Positions 32,030 to 40,298 of a DNA stretch of 47,816 nucleotides are shown piece by piece (within the stretch, counting starts at the first letter, position 1; each line of letters opens with the position of its first letter). This DNA comes from Candidatus Magnetominusculus xianensis (GTDB taxonomy: Bacteria > Nitrospirota > Thermodesulfovibrionia > Thermodesulfovibrionales > Magnetobacteriaceae): positions 1 to 47,816 of the forward strand of contig LNQR01000033.1 of the NCBI GenBank assembly GCA_001541255.1, written 5' to 3'. Below the pieces are notes generated by a model, which saw nothing but the letters and a program-made list of their open reading frames with translations, had not been told where the DNA came from and searched no databases. A program made the translations under genes and the position numbers.

Positions 32030-32281
32030 TTAGTTATGTTTACCTCCAAACTTACTTACACCAGGTCGTGTAGTCTGGACTTTGTTAACTTTCGGCGTTA
32101 TGGTTTCTTTCTTGTCACTCACACCGGTAGTTTTATCGGCTGTTCCCTGGTCAGAGAGATTTTCAACCGTGGCAGGATTTCCATATCTCCCTGTGTTCTC
32201 ATCACCCTGCGCTCCTGCGGCGCTAACTCCGAAAATCGAAAGCACTACTAACATCGATATATACAATAGTGTGTATTTCAT
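32030..32281 (-). CDS. Small exported protein, unknown
   Basis: This is an 83-residue protein with a signal peptide (LLYISMLVVLSIFGVSAAGA) and a short polar, threonine- and lysine-rich mature region without cysteine, methionine or histidine clusters. A strong AAGGAGG precedes its ATG. It is 21 nt downstream of the Met/Gly-rich gene on the same strand, so both share one transcript. I do not recognise a family. Confidence 0.65.
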   Translation of the reverse strand: MKYTLLYISMLVVLSIFGVSAAGAQGDENTGRYGNPATVENLSDQGTADKTTGVSDKKETITPKVNKVQTTRPGVSKFGGKHN

Positions 32282-32302
32282 CTTCCTTACCTCCTTACGC
32301 GA

Positions 32303-32671
32303 TTACCAAGCTATATTACCCATGCCATTGTTGCCCATTCCATTAGTGTCCATGCAGTAGCCGCCCTGACCGTTGTTGCCCATTCCATTAGTGTCCATGC
32401 AGTAGTTGCCCATGCCATTGCCACCCATGCCATTGCCACCCATGCCGTAGCCACCCATGCCATTGCCACCCATGCCATTGCCACCCATGCCATTGCCACC
32501 CATGCCGTAGCCACCCATGCCGTAGCCACCCATGCCGTAGCCACCCATGCCGTAGCCACCCATGCCATTGCCACCCATGCCGTTGTTGCCTCCACCCATA
32601 AAGGCATTACCATCGACTACCACGAACAAAACTACCATCAATACCACTACGAGCAGCCCCAGTTTCTTCAT
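32303..32671 (-). CDS. Exported Met/Gly pentapeptide-repeat protein
   Basis: The 122-residue protein has a signal peptide (LLVVVLMVVLFVVVDGNAFM). The mature protein is almost entirely pentads of type GMGG[NY], at least eleven perfect copies, followed by variants GMGNY, CMDTN, GMGNN, GQGGY. It therefore carries one methionine every five residues, plus two CMDTN units with cysteine. In DNA this is a 15-bp tandem array (about 32330-32590). Met-spaced repeats suit Cu(I)/Ag(I) binding, and the gene lies upstream of the cus operon under a shared-type promoter. A scaffold or surface role cannot be excluded. Strong AAGGAGG site. Confidence 0.78.
   Translation of the reverse strand: MKKLGLLVVVLMVVLFVVVDGNAFMGGGNNGMGGNGMGGYGMGGYGMGGYGMGGYGMGGNGMGGNGMGGNGMGGYGMGGNGMGGNGMGNYCMDTNGMGNNGQGGYCMDTNGMGNNGMGNIAW
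32390..32590. repeat. 15-bp tandem DNA repeat array
   Basis: The plus strand repeats CATGCC[GTA/ATT]G[CC]ACC-type 15-mers at least eleven times, alternating units that encode Asn or Tyr at the fifth position of GMGG[NY]. The two unit types are interspersed, as expected from slippage or unequal crossing-over. Copy number likely varies between strains. Confidence 0.8.
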
Positions 32672-32714
32672 TTCCTTACCTCCTTATTTATTTTATGTTT
32701 CATTACCTGCATTC

Positions 32715-32748
32715 ATTATATCATTCAATTATGAATTAATTATGAAGG
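32715..32748 (-). promoter_or_regulatory. Shared direct-repeat promoter P3 (Met/Gly-rich gene)
   Basis: The reverse strand reads CCTTCATAATT followed by a second TTCATAAT 11 bp downstream, then TATAAT (32715-32720) exactly 27 nt after the first box base. The same box and spacing recur at 33792-33825 and 35377-35410. No -35 consensus is present, so an activator binding the direct repeat (OmpR/PhoB-like geometry) is likely. The start codon is 44 nt downstream of the -10. Confidence 0.65.
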
Positions 32749-32755
32749 TAGATTT

Positions 32756-33223
32756 TTATTCCGAACGAACAGGCCATACATGTAAAGATGTGTTCTTATC
32801 ATGTACAGTGACGTTGCCGTGATTCGCACTCACAGCCCAAGCGTTGTCATTTTTGTAGGCACAAACAGAGGATGACCAATATTCGTGTCTAACATCTATG
32901 AAAGGATGCCCCTGAGTAAGGGAGGGCTTGTGATAGTTTGTATCTATTATACTAAAAAGCTCATGCACTTCGGGCAGTCTCCAATCAGTGTAGCCCCCAT
33001 ATTTTTGCTTATTTAAACCCTTTATGAAGGCATCGATAGATACCCACGTCATACTCTTGCTGGCTATGTCTGCGCTTCTCGTCCAAATAAGGCCGGTTTT
33101 AGCATCTTTTACGGTTAAGTTCGTAAGGATAGAAAACCTCGAGTCCTGCGCGTAAACACCAAACGCCGAGATAAGCATTACTGAAAAAACACAGACAACC
33201 ATCAAAACATACTTTGATTTCAT
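32756..33223 (-). CDS. DUF1566 (Lcl-like) exported protein
   Basis: The protein is 155 residues from ATG 33223, the start preceded by GGAGGG. Signal peptide (VLMVVCVFSVMLISAFGVYA), then a DUF1566/Lcl domain: TVKDAKTGLIWTRSADI, MTWVSIDAFIKGLN, YGGYTDWRLPEVHELFSIID, EYWSSSV, WAVSANHGNVT, LHVWPVR. The domain is common in exported proteins of Proteobacteria and related phyla and is linked to cell-surface binding. It lies 40 nt after a small MG-rich gene and is probably the third gene of the P2 transcript. Confidence 0.85.
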   Translation of the reverse strand: MKSKYVLMVVCVFSVMLISAFGVYAQDSRFSILTNLTVKDAKTGLIWTRSADIASKSMTWVSIDAFIKGLNKQKYGGYTDWRLPEVHELFSIIDTNYHKPSLTQGHPFIDVRHEYWSSSVCAYKNDNAWAVSANHGNVTVHDKNTSLHVWPVRSE

Positions 33224-33275
33224 TTCACCCTCCATATTTGCAGTATATGCAGACAGTTACAACATAAATCCATGA

Positions 33276-33518
33276 TTAGGGTATTATACTTTTAACAGCC
33301 TCGTTTGCGAGGGTACTGCGTGCTGTATCCGAGATGTTTACAACCACAGCAGATGTGGCAGCGTTACCGCTCATCATACCGCCACCTCCCATCATACCCC
33401 CTCCAGTCATACCTCTACCGCTACCCATCATATTACCAGTACCGGTAGTTTGTGCTACATTTGATGTAAGGATTTGGCTATATGCCTGTTGTACCTGGTT
33501 ATTTATCAGTATCGCCAT
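33276..33518 (-). CDS. Small Met/Gly-rich protein with C-terminal 'ISDTAR' motif
   Basis: This 80-residue protein has no signal peptide. It has a polar head (MAILINNQVQQAYSQIL), a Gly/Met-rich middle (MMGSGRGMTGGGMMGGGGMM) with eight or more methionines, and a tail VVVNISDTARSTLANEA. The tail motif recurs in small uncharacterised bacterial proteins. Strong GGAGGAG site. It overlaps the His-rich gene by 20 nt, so they are co-translated. The methionine-rich core again suggests soft-metal binding. Confidence 0.65.
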   Translation of the reverse strand: MAILINNQVQQAYSQILTSNVAQTTGTGNMMGSGRGMTGGGMMGGGGMMSGNAATSAVVVNISDTARSTLANEAVKSIIP

Positions 33519-33753
33519 CGTTCACTCCTCCTTCACTAGAAGCATTATTAGCGTTGCCATGGACATGAGCTTTTTTAGTGCTCGTATCATCATGGTTCAC
33601 GTCCTTCGTCTGTTTTTTTCCATGTGTCTGATCATTGTTCTGATCGTGGTCGTCATGGGGGCACTTCATTCCCATCATAGCCAAAGCATCGCCAGTATTG
33701 TGTCCTGCCATTAATAAAATCACCAATATCACAAGCAACATCGTCTTTTTCAC
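33499..33753 (-). CDS. Exported His/Asp-rich protein (metal binding, putative)
   Basis: The 84-residue protein starts at GTG 33753 with AGGAGG just upstream. Signal peptide (MLLVILVILLMAGHNTGDALA), then a mature region of histidine, aspartate and asparagine (KCPHDDHDQNNDQTHGK, HVHGNANN) with one cysteine. Such sequences bind Ni, Zn or Cu(II). First gene of the transcript driven by the shared P2 promoter. No known family recognised. Confidence 0.7.
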   Translation of the reverse strand: MKKTMLLVILVILLMAGHNTGDALAMMGMKCPHDDHDQNNDQTHGKKQTKDVNHDDTSTKKAHVHGNANNASSEGGVNDGDTDK

Positions 33754-33791
33754 ATACCCTCCTATAAGTTCTCTGTTATTTTTGTTGTTTA

Positions 33792-33825
33792 ATTTTATCA
33801 GAACAATGTGAAGAAATTATGAAGG
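33792..33825 (-). promoter_or_regulatory. Shared direct-repeat promoter P2 (His-rich gene)
   Basis: The reverse strand reads CCTTCATAATT followed by TTCACATT, an imperfect direct repeat with 11-bp period, then TAAAAT (33792-33797) 27 nt after the first C of CTTC. Box-to-minus-10 spacing is identical to P1 and P3. It lies 39 nt upstream of GTG 33753. Confidence 0.62.
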
Positions 33826-33876
33826 GGTGATGAAAACCCTAAATCTCAGGCGTCGGCAACAACATCTTCTAATATT

Positions 33877-35238
33877 TTAGTACACGAAATACTTACGTAC
33901 CATATCGTTCATGATTTTCTCAAGAATATCGTCTTCAACTTTGCTTATTTTATCGTATAGTTCGATTGACAGGGACATGAAGACCTCTAATAGATTGGGG
34001 TCGAAGTGTTTCCCTGAGTCTTCTTTCATTATCTCAATAGTTTTTTCATAAGAGAGCGGTTCCTTATAAGGACGCTTAGAGGTGAGGGCGTCAAAAACGT
34101 CGGCTATCGCAAATACCCTCGCATTAAATGGGATGTCTTCCATCTTAAGGCGTCTTAAATAACCGTTTCCATCATATTTCTCGTGATGATAAGCCACAAC
34201 ATCACCTGCATCTCTGAGCCACGAGTATTTTCCAACTATGTCCAGGCCGTGACTGACGTGTGTCTTCATATGCTCAAATTCCTCTTCGGTTAGCTTGCCG
34301 GGTTTCAGCAGGATGTTGTCCGAAATTGCAATTTTTCCTATATCGTGGAGGAATGAGCCTTTTATCAGGCTCCGCATCTCGTCATTTTTTAAGTCTAACG
34401 CTGTTCCAAGCGTGACGGCATAAATTGTCACCCGATAGTTATGGCTGTTTGTATCACTGTCCCTTTTAGCAATAGCGCTGCCCAGTGATTCAAGTATCCC
34501 AATGTTAGCGTCTGACAGATCGTTAGTGAGGTTTATTAAATCCTTATTGAGTGTTATTAAATTCCTGTTCATAGCCATGACTATTGGATAAAAGATTATT
34601 GCCGCTGCAAAAACTGCTGCCACTACTATAAATAAAGTCCCAAATATCAGCTCTCTTATAGCTTTCATTGTCTTGTCATCCGCGCGGTACACAGCCACGA
34701 AATAACCGTATTTTTTGTTATCATCGTCAAACAGCGGTACAACTAAATTTAAAAATACTCGACCGTCTATGAAAAACTTTTTATAGGCAACATTATCAGA
34801 AAACAGATATGTCTGATATTTCGATTCGATGTGTTTCTTTTCCAATTCTATCTCGCCGATGTCTTTAGTTGATGCCTTGTAGAGTTCTTCACGTTTGGCA
34901 TTATATAGTTCGACAATGACAAAATGAGCCATTTCAATGTGATGGTAGAGCTTCCTGTTCATCTCATCACGCTCTTGTTGTGTTATATTTAGTGAAAAAT
35001 ACTCTTTATCATCAATCAAAGGTTTGGATTCAGCGATGGCAAGTTCTCTGACGAAATCGTCAATATCTTCAAGCTTGACAAAAAATACCACCGTCCCAAG
35101 CACAATAGACATAACAAACCAGCCTATTAGCAGGCGCATTATCAGTTTTTTGTGTATGTTTGATGGCATATGTAAAGAAGCCGTAGAAAACAGTGGTCTC
35201 ATTGTGGACATCTCATTCCCATCATATAGCCCAGACAC
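33877..35238 (-). CDS. Membrane sensor with HD-GYP domain, motif variant GYL
   Basis: This protein is up to 453 residues. Two membrane helices (about 32-54 and 200-222) flank a periplasmic sensor of about 145 residues. The cytoplasmic HD-GYP domain (from about 250) keeps HNYRVT, FLHDIGKIAI, HHEKYDGNGY and FAIADVFDALTSKRPYK, so all metal ligands are present. The defining proline is replaced by leucine (GYL), which sometimes alters cyclic dinucleotide preference or activity. The frame opens with GTG 35238; ATGs at 35211 and 35202 are alternatives and give the usual short N-terminus. It is driven by the shared P1 promoter, so it belongs to the same regulon as the metal-linked genes. Confidence 0.82.
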   Translation of the reverse strand: MSGLYDGNEMSTMRPLFSTASLHMPSNIHKKLIMRLLIGWFVMSIVLGTVVFFVKLEDIDDFVRELAIAESKPLIDDKEYFSLNITQQERDEMNRKLYHHIEMAHFVIVELYNAKREELYKASTKDIGEIELEKKHIESKYQTYLFSDNVAYKKFFIDGRVFLNLVVPLFDDDNKKYGYFVAVYRADDKTMKAIRELIFGTLFIVVAAVFAAAIIFYPIVMAMNRNLITLNKDLINLTNDLSDANIGILESLGSAIAKRDSDTNSHNYRVTIYAVTLGTALDLKNDEMRSLIKGSFLHDIGKIAISDNILLKPGKLTEEEFEHMKTHVSHGLDIVGKYSWLRDAGDVVAYHHEKYDGNGYLRRLKMEDIPFNARVFAIADVFDALTSKRPYKEPLSYEKTIEIMKEDSGKHFDPNLLEVFMSLSIELYDKISKVEDDILEKIMNDMVRKYFVY

Positions 35239-35376
35239 CGGTCAACTTCTGACCTGCCATAACAAACAAATCCAACCCCAATCTATTCAGAAACCCTCCT
35301 ATATAGTTCATTATTTTACTCTACTCTACCATTTAATGATAACAACAATGCCGGTCAACCTTTACGTGCCGGGTTA

Positions 35377-35410
35377 ATTATAGCGTTACATTATGAAGTA
35401 ATTATGAAGG
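35377..35410 (-). promoter_or_regulatory. Shared direct-repeat promoter P1 (HD-GYP gene)
   Basis: The reverse strand reads CCTTCATAATT then CTTCATAAT, the best direct repeat of the three, followed by TATAAT (35377-35382) 27 nt after the first C of CTTC. Spacing is identical to P2 and P3. The leader to the HD-GYP start is about 130-165 nt. Bases 35239-35523 otherwise show no gene. Confidence 0.65.
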
Positions 35411-35523
35411 GAGACCTCCCATAGCTTATTATAATAATGATGGTATTTTAATGTAATAAGGCACATTTAGAAGCCGGAATTACACTTGTCTAAACACTGC
35501 TGAAACTGTTATGATGACCACTT

Positions 35524-37965
35524 GTGAACCTTTCTCAATTTAGAAAACCGAGCAGGTATATTGGTCGTGAAGTCAACATGGTCTGGAAATCTGGCTCACT
35601 TGTTAAGGCCGTTTTGTGTTTCCCGGACGTATATGACATCGGTATGTCCCATCTTGGGCTTAAGATATTGTATAAGATTATCAATGACATGCCGGGGTGT
35701 GCCGCAGAGAGGGCATTCTCACCATGGATTGATATGGAAGAATATCTGAAGAGGGAAGGACTGCCCCTTTGCTCTGTTGAAAGCAGTACGCCGCTTCATA
35801 AATTTGATGTTGTGGGGTTTAGTCTTCAGTATGAGCTTTCTTATCCAACGGTATTAAACATGCTCCACCTTGGTGGGATTCCCATAAGGGCAGAGGAGCG
35901 TGCAAACAACGATGCGATTGTGATTGCCGGTGGCCCGTGTACATTAAATCCATTTCCTGTACTCCCGTTTTTTGACGCGTTTGTCATCGGTGACGCCGAA
36001 GATGTGATTAAAGAAATAATGACCACGCTCCAAAGCCATAAACGTGAGGGTGACGCCAGGCGTGAGACCATATTAATGGCGCTTGCCGCCATTGACGGTG
36101 TATTTGTCCCCGCATATTCTGCAGGAATAGTAAGACGCCGCTACCTCGCAGATTTAAACACCGCCCCATACCCCTGTGCCCCAGTTGTGCCATACATGGA
36201 AGTAGTTCATGACAGAATAAACATCGAAATATCGCGCGGCTGCTCGTGCGGGTGCCGGTTCTGTCAGGCTGGGATTATTTACAGGCCGACGAGGGAGCGC
36301 GAGCCTTCTACGATTATGGGGATTGCTGAGGCCGCAGTTAAAGGTACAGGCTACAGTGAGATTTCATTTACGTCTCTTAACGCAGGCGACTACACGAGGC
36401 TTCCAGAGCTTCTTAGGCAGTGTAATAAAAAATTCGACGGCAAAAACGTGTCATTTTCTCTACCTTCAATGAGGATAAATTCCATAACCGAGGCAGTCCT
36501 GAAGGAGATAAAAACTGTAAAAAAATCTGGCTTTACCATTGCCCCTGAGGCCGCCTCCGCACGCCTTAGGAGTGTCATCAATAAGGATTTCAATGAGGAC
36601 GACTATGAACGCACACTCCATACTATTTTCAGCCAGGGATGGCTCAATTTAAAGTTATATTTTATGATAGGCCTGCCTTCTGAGTCACAAGAAGACATTG
36701 AGGCCATCCCGGCAATGACACTGAAGTCTCTGAAGATGGCAAAGAGATTCACCACGCGGCACGTAAATATCAACATCGGGGTCTCCACTTTCGTACCCAA
36801 GGCTCATACCCCCTTTCAATGGTGCGGGCAGATACCGCTTAGTGAAATCATCGAAAAAAAACGATTCCTCATCAAGGCCATATCTAAAAAGGGGTTAAAC
36901 TTCAAGGGACACAATGAGCAGATGAGCGTGCTGGAGGGATTTATTGCCAGGGCGGGAAGCCCTGCGGCCAGTATCATCGAGGCTGCGTGGAGGGCCGGGG
37001 CACGTCTTGATGCGTGGGGCGATGTGTTCAAATATGAACACTGGCAGGAGGCGATGGAAAAAACTGGTATCGATATTGCCTCAGAAGCAGCGGCATCATA
37101 TGACCTGACCCACGAGTTTGAATGGAACAGAATCGACACGGGCGTTACGGTTGACTATCTGAAAAAGGAATATAAGAGGGCACTGGAGCCTGAGATGACC
37201 CATGACTGCCGCATAAGCTGCACAGCCTGCGGCCTGAAGTGCAAAAGTGCAGAGTTTTTGTGCAAAACCGAAGGTGTCTCAAGTGCTGGTAAGGTGGCAC
37301 AATACGCGCAAACTGTTTTTAATCCGGTAAAGGTACGCGTGGTGTTTTCAAAGGCAGGGCATCTGCGCTATCTTTCTCATCTTGAGATGATGTCTGCGGT
37401 GCTGAAAGGGCTGCGGCGGGCACAGGTACCGCTTGTGTACTCGAAGGGGTTTCATCCGATGCCGTCGGTATCGTTTTCACCGGCGCTGGGTGTAGGGATT
37501 GAGGGATTGCGGGAGTGTTTTGATATGGAGGTTACACCGCCATTTGATATAATGAAATTCAAAGAGGTCATTGCGCGTGAGATACCATTCGATGTGACTG
37601 ACATGTTTTTTATTGCTAAGGATACACCGGCCCTGGGGAGATTCGTTACGGCCTATGAGTATGAATTTGGGCTGCCTGAATCTGAGACGATTTCGGGGCT
37701 GAAAGATAAATTAAATTCAACTGAATTGCAATGGTTGACACCACTCTTAGGGAAATTTGATATAATCAATGGGAGACTTGTGATATTTGTGAAAGATACT
37801 AATGAAAAAAAGGTAAAGATTTCGGAGATAGCAGAGGCCCTGTCAGGGTTAAACGCAGTGGATGCAGATATTAAAAGGCTGGCCCTCTATGGATGGGTAA
37901 GCGGCGCTAATGGCGGCGGGAGCTGGCAGATGCCATGTGAGGCAAAGGCGGTGGGAATTGGCTAA
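35524..37965 (+). CDS. Radical SAM protein fused to DUF2344 (TIGR03960/TIGR03936 type)
   Basis: The 813-residue cytoplasmic protein has an N-terminal B12-binding-like region (about 15-220), a radical SAM core with CX3CX2C in SRGCSCGCRFCQAGIIYRP (about 235-255), and downstream SLPSMRI, TIAPEAAS and LKLYFMIGLP. A cysteine-rich linker (CRISCTACGLKCKSAEFLC) leads to a C-terminal DUF2344 domain (VRVVFSKAGHLRYLSHLEMM, VPLVYSKGFHPMPSVSFSPA). These fused proteins usually sit next to RNase G or rplU, as here: the rng start lies inside its 3' end. Function is unknown; tRNA or rRNA modification has been suggested. GTG start, no strong Shine-Dalgarno. Confidence 0.9.
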   Translation: MNLSQFRKPSRYIGREVNMVWKSGSLVKAVLCFPDVYDIGMSHLGLKILYKIINDMPGCAAERAFSPWIDMEEYLKREGLPLCSVESSTPLHKFDVVGFSLQYELSYPTVLNMLHLGGIPIRAEERANNDAIVIAGGPCTLNPFPVLPFFDAFVIGDAEDVIKEIMTTLQSHKREGDARRETILMALAAIDGVFVPAYSAGIVRRRYLADLNTAPYPCAPVVPYMEVVHDRINIEISRGCSCGCRFCQAGIIYRPTREREPSTIMGIAEAAVKGTGYSEISFTSLNAGDYTRLPELLRQCNKKFDGKNVSFSLPSMRINSITEAVLKEIKTVKKSGFTIAPEAASARLRSVINKDFNEDDYERTLHTIFSQGWLNLKLYFMIGLPSESQEDIEAIPAMTLKSLKMAKRFTTRHVNINIGVSTFVPKAHTPFQWCGQIPLSEIIEKKRFLIKAISKKGLNFKGHNEQMSVLEGFIARAGSPAASIIEAAWRAGARLDAWGDVFKYEHWQEAMEKTGIDIASEAAASYDLTHEFEWNRIDTGVTVDYLKKEYKRALEPEMTHDCRISCTACGLKCKSAEFLCKTEGVSSAGKVAQYAQTVFNPVKVRVVFSKAGHLRYLSHLEMMSAVLKGLRRAQVPLVYSKGFHPMPSVSFSPALGVGIEGLRECFDMEVTPPFDIMKFKEVIAREIPFDVTDMFFIAKDTPALGRFVTAYEYEFGLPESETISGLKDKLNSTELQWLTPLLGKFDIINGRLVIFVKDTNEKKVKISEIAEALSGLNAVDADIKRLALYGWVSGANGGGSWQMPCEAKAVGIG

Positions 37966-39457
37966 CGAGATAATAATAAATACGACGCTGGATGAGGTAC
38001 GCGTAGGGGTGCTTGAGGGCGGGCAGCTTGTTGAGTTCTACGTGGAAAGAAAGAAAGAGGCAAGCCTTGTCGGAAACATATTTAAAGGAAAGGTAGTAAA
38101 GATACTGCCAGGGATGCAGTCGGCCTTTGTAGATATTGGGCTTGAGAAGGCAGCGTTTCTCTACGTAGCCGATATAAAGACAGAGGTAGAGGATTTTTCT
38201 GAGTTCATGGAAGATACCGATGTGCCTCTTGAGCTGCCCGGCAGACGTGCCAGAAGCGATCTAACAATAAGCGAACTAATTCAGGAAGGGCAGGAGGTCC
38301 TCGTCCAGGTCTCCAAAGACCCAATCGGGACAAAGGGCGCAAGGGGCACATCCTATATAACCATACCCGGCAGATACCTTGTTCTCATGCCGACAATAGA
38401 GCATGTGGGGATATCCAGACGCATAGTTAATGTCGAGGAGCGGCAGCGCCTGAGGGCAATTATAGATGAGATAAGACCAAAGGGCTACGGCCTTATCGTC
38501 AGGACTGCAAGCGAACACTCTGACCTTGAGGAACTAAGAAAGGATACCGAGTTTCTGCTTCTAATCTGGGACAATATTCAAAAGAAAAAGGAGAAGGTCT
38601 CAGCGCCATCGCTTCTTTACAGCGACCTTGACCTAACATTCAGAAGCGTGCGCGACCTGCTTAACGACGATGTTGAACGCCTTGTCATAGACAACAGGGA
38701 TGAGTACGAGAATATCCTTGATTTCGTCAAGAACTTCTTCCCGAAACTGCTGAAAAAAATAGAGATATATGACCGCCGTGAGCCGATATTTGAGGCCTTC
38801 GGCATAGAGATAGACATATACAAGGGTTTGGACAGAAAGGTATGGCTAAAATCAGGCGGCTATATCGTGATAGACCAGACTGAGGCCATGACCGTAATAG
38901 ACGTAAACACGGGCAAGTATGTCGGGAAAAAAGACCTTGAGGACACAATATTAAAGACAAACCTTGAGGCAGTCAAGGAGATTGCCTATCAGATAAGGCT
39001 GAGAAACCTTGGCGGCATAATCATAATAGATTTCATCGACATGGAGAATCTCGAAAACAGGGAAAAGCTCTACTCGGCCTTTGTAGAGACGATGAGGAAG
39101 GACAGAGCGAAAAACACCATATTCAATGTCTCAGAGATTGGGCTTATCCAGATGACGAGAAAGCGGATAAGGGAGAGCCTCGGCAGGACGCTCTGTGAAA
39201 GCTGCCCGATGTGTGAAGGCAAGGGTTTTGTGAAATCTCCAAAGACGATAAGCTATGAGATATTCAGGAGATTAAAGAAGATTCCACTGCACAAAGGCGC
39301 CAAGGTAATCATCTCGGCCAACCCCATAGTGGCAGATTACCTCTCGGACGAACAACGGGCCGGGCTTGAGGAGTTTGAGGTGACCTATGATATTGTCATC
39401 ATAGTGAAGGCAGACTCAAGGTTCCACCGCGAGAAGATTGAAATAACGGTTATTTGA
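37958..39457 (+). CDS. rng: Ribonuclease G
   Basis: The protein is 499 residues. I chose TTG 37958 because it yields MANEIIINTTLDEVRVGVLE, the standard RNase G beginning, with GGTGGGA upstream. Domains: S1-like (about 35-120, GNIFKGKVVKILPGMQSAF), 5'-sensor and RNase-H-like parts, and a DNase-I-like catalytic core with TVIDVNTGKYVGKK and GGIIIIDFIDM holding the Mg aspartates. The zinc-link CPMCEGKG sits near the C-terminal third and dimerises the enzyme. It processes 5' ends of 16S rRNA and decays mRNA. It overlaps the upstream radical SAM gene by 8 nt and precedes larE by 4 nt. Confidence 0.93.
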   Translation: MANEIIINTTLDEVRVGVLEGGQLVEFYVERKKEASLVGNIFKGKVVKILPGMQSAFVDIGLEKAAFLYVADIKTEVEDFSEFMEDTDVPLELPGRRARSDLTISELIQEGQEVLVQVSKDPIGTKGARGTSYITIPGRYLVLMPTIEHVGISRRIVNVEERQRLRAIIDEIRPKGYGLIVRTASEHSDLEELRKDTEFLLLIWDNIQKKKEKVSAPSLLYSDLDLTFRSVRDLLNDDVERLVIDNRDEYENILDFVKNFFPKLLKKIEIYDRREPIFEAFGIEIDIYKGLDRKVWLKSGGYIVIDQTEAMTVIDVNTGKYVGKKDLEDTILKTNLEAVKEIAYQIRLRNLGGIIIIDFIDMENLENREKLYSAFVETMRKDRAKNTIFNVSEIGLIQMTRKRIRESLGRTLCESCPMCEGKGFVKSPKTISYEIFRRLKKIPLHKGAKVIISANPIVADYLSDEQRAGLEEFEVTYDIVIIVKADSRFHREKIEITVI

Positions 39458-39461
39458 TAAA

Positions 39462-40298
39462 ATGCAAAGGCTTCAGGACAAGTACAAGGCACTGCTGACG
39501 TATTTAAAGGGACTTGAGGGTGTGGTACTGGCATACTCAGGCGGCGTTGACAGCACATTTTTACTAATGGCAGTGAGGGACTCAGGCATTGCTGCCCTTG
39601 CGGTAACGGCAGTCTCCCCATCGACGCCCTCGTCTGATTTGACTACCGCCCTTGATATGGTCAACTCCATATCAAGCGCCCATGAAATCATTCACACAGA
39701 TGAGCTTAAAGATAAAAACTACACAAGCAATACCCCCGACAGATGCTTTTACTGTAAAAGTGAATTATTTAAAAAACTAAAGGCCATAGCAGAGGCTAAG
39801 GGCCTGCCCCATGTAATAGATGGAAGCAACGCCGACGACCTCGGCGACTACAGGCCGGGCCTGAGGGCAAAGGCAGGCTACGGCGTGAAAAGTCCGCTTG
39901 CTGAACTTGGTCTGACAAAGGCAGATATACGCGAATTATCCAGACTAAATGGTCTGAAGACCTGGGACAAGCCCTCATCCCCATGCCTTAGCTCAAGATT
40001 CCCCTACGGAGAGCAAATCACCGTAAATGCCCTGCACATGGTTGAACAGGCGGAGTTGACCTTAAATGAACTTGGCTTTAAAGCAATGCGGGTGAGAAAA
40101 CATGGCGATATGGCACGTATAGAGCTTCCTGAAATGGATATAGAAAAGGCGGTCAGCCCTGAAATCAAAGAGACCATTATCAGAAGGCTCCGGGAAATCG
40201 GCTTTCTATATGTTACACTGGACATGGAGGGTTACCGCAGCGGAAGCCTCAACAGGGTGCTGCCGGTGTATCCCCTGCGAAAGACATATGAAGGATAA
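39462..40298 (+). CDS. larE: LarE-type ATP-dependent sacrificial sulfur transferase
   Basis: The 278-residue PP-loop protein has SGGVDS (26-31) for ATP pyrophosphate and the LarE fingerprints DRCFYCKSELF, DGSNADDLGDYRPG and KSPLAELGLTKADIR. The catalytic region KPSSPCLSSRFPYGE has Cys175 at the position of the cysteine that donates sulfur in L. plantarum LarE. LarE makes the thiocarboxylates of the nickel-pincer cofactor used by lactate racemase-family enzymes. larB, larC and larA are not in the window. It follows rng by 4 nt and overlaps the Fe-S gene by 11 nt. The LarE fold is secure; NPN-cofactor role is inferred. Confidence 0.88.
   Translation: MQRLQDKYKALLTYLKGLEGVVLAYSGGVDSTFLLMAVRDSGIAALAVTAVSPSTPSSDLTTALDMVNSISSAHEIIHTDELKDKNYTSNTPDRCFYCKSELFKKLKAIAEAKGLPHVIDGSNADDLGDYRPGLRAKAGYGVKSPLAELGLTKADIRELSRLNGLKTWDKPSSPCLSSRFPYGEQITVNALHMVEQAELTLNELGFKAMRVRKHGDMARIELPEMDIEKAVSPEIKETIIRRLREIGFLYVTLDMEGYRSGSLNRVLPVYPLRKTYEG

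Noticed and set aside
32311..32613. A same-strand frame inside the Met/Gly repeat gene, reading Ala-Trp-Val-Ala-Met repeats.
   Set aside because: It is a periodic shadow created by the 15-bp repeat in another frame, without its own ribosome-binding site. The GMGG frame has a signal peptide and a strong site.
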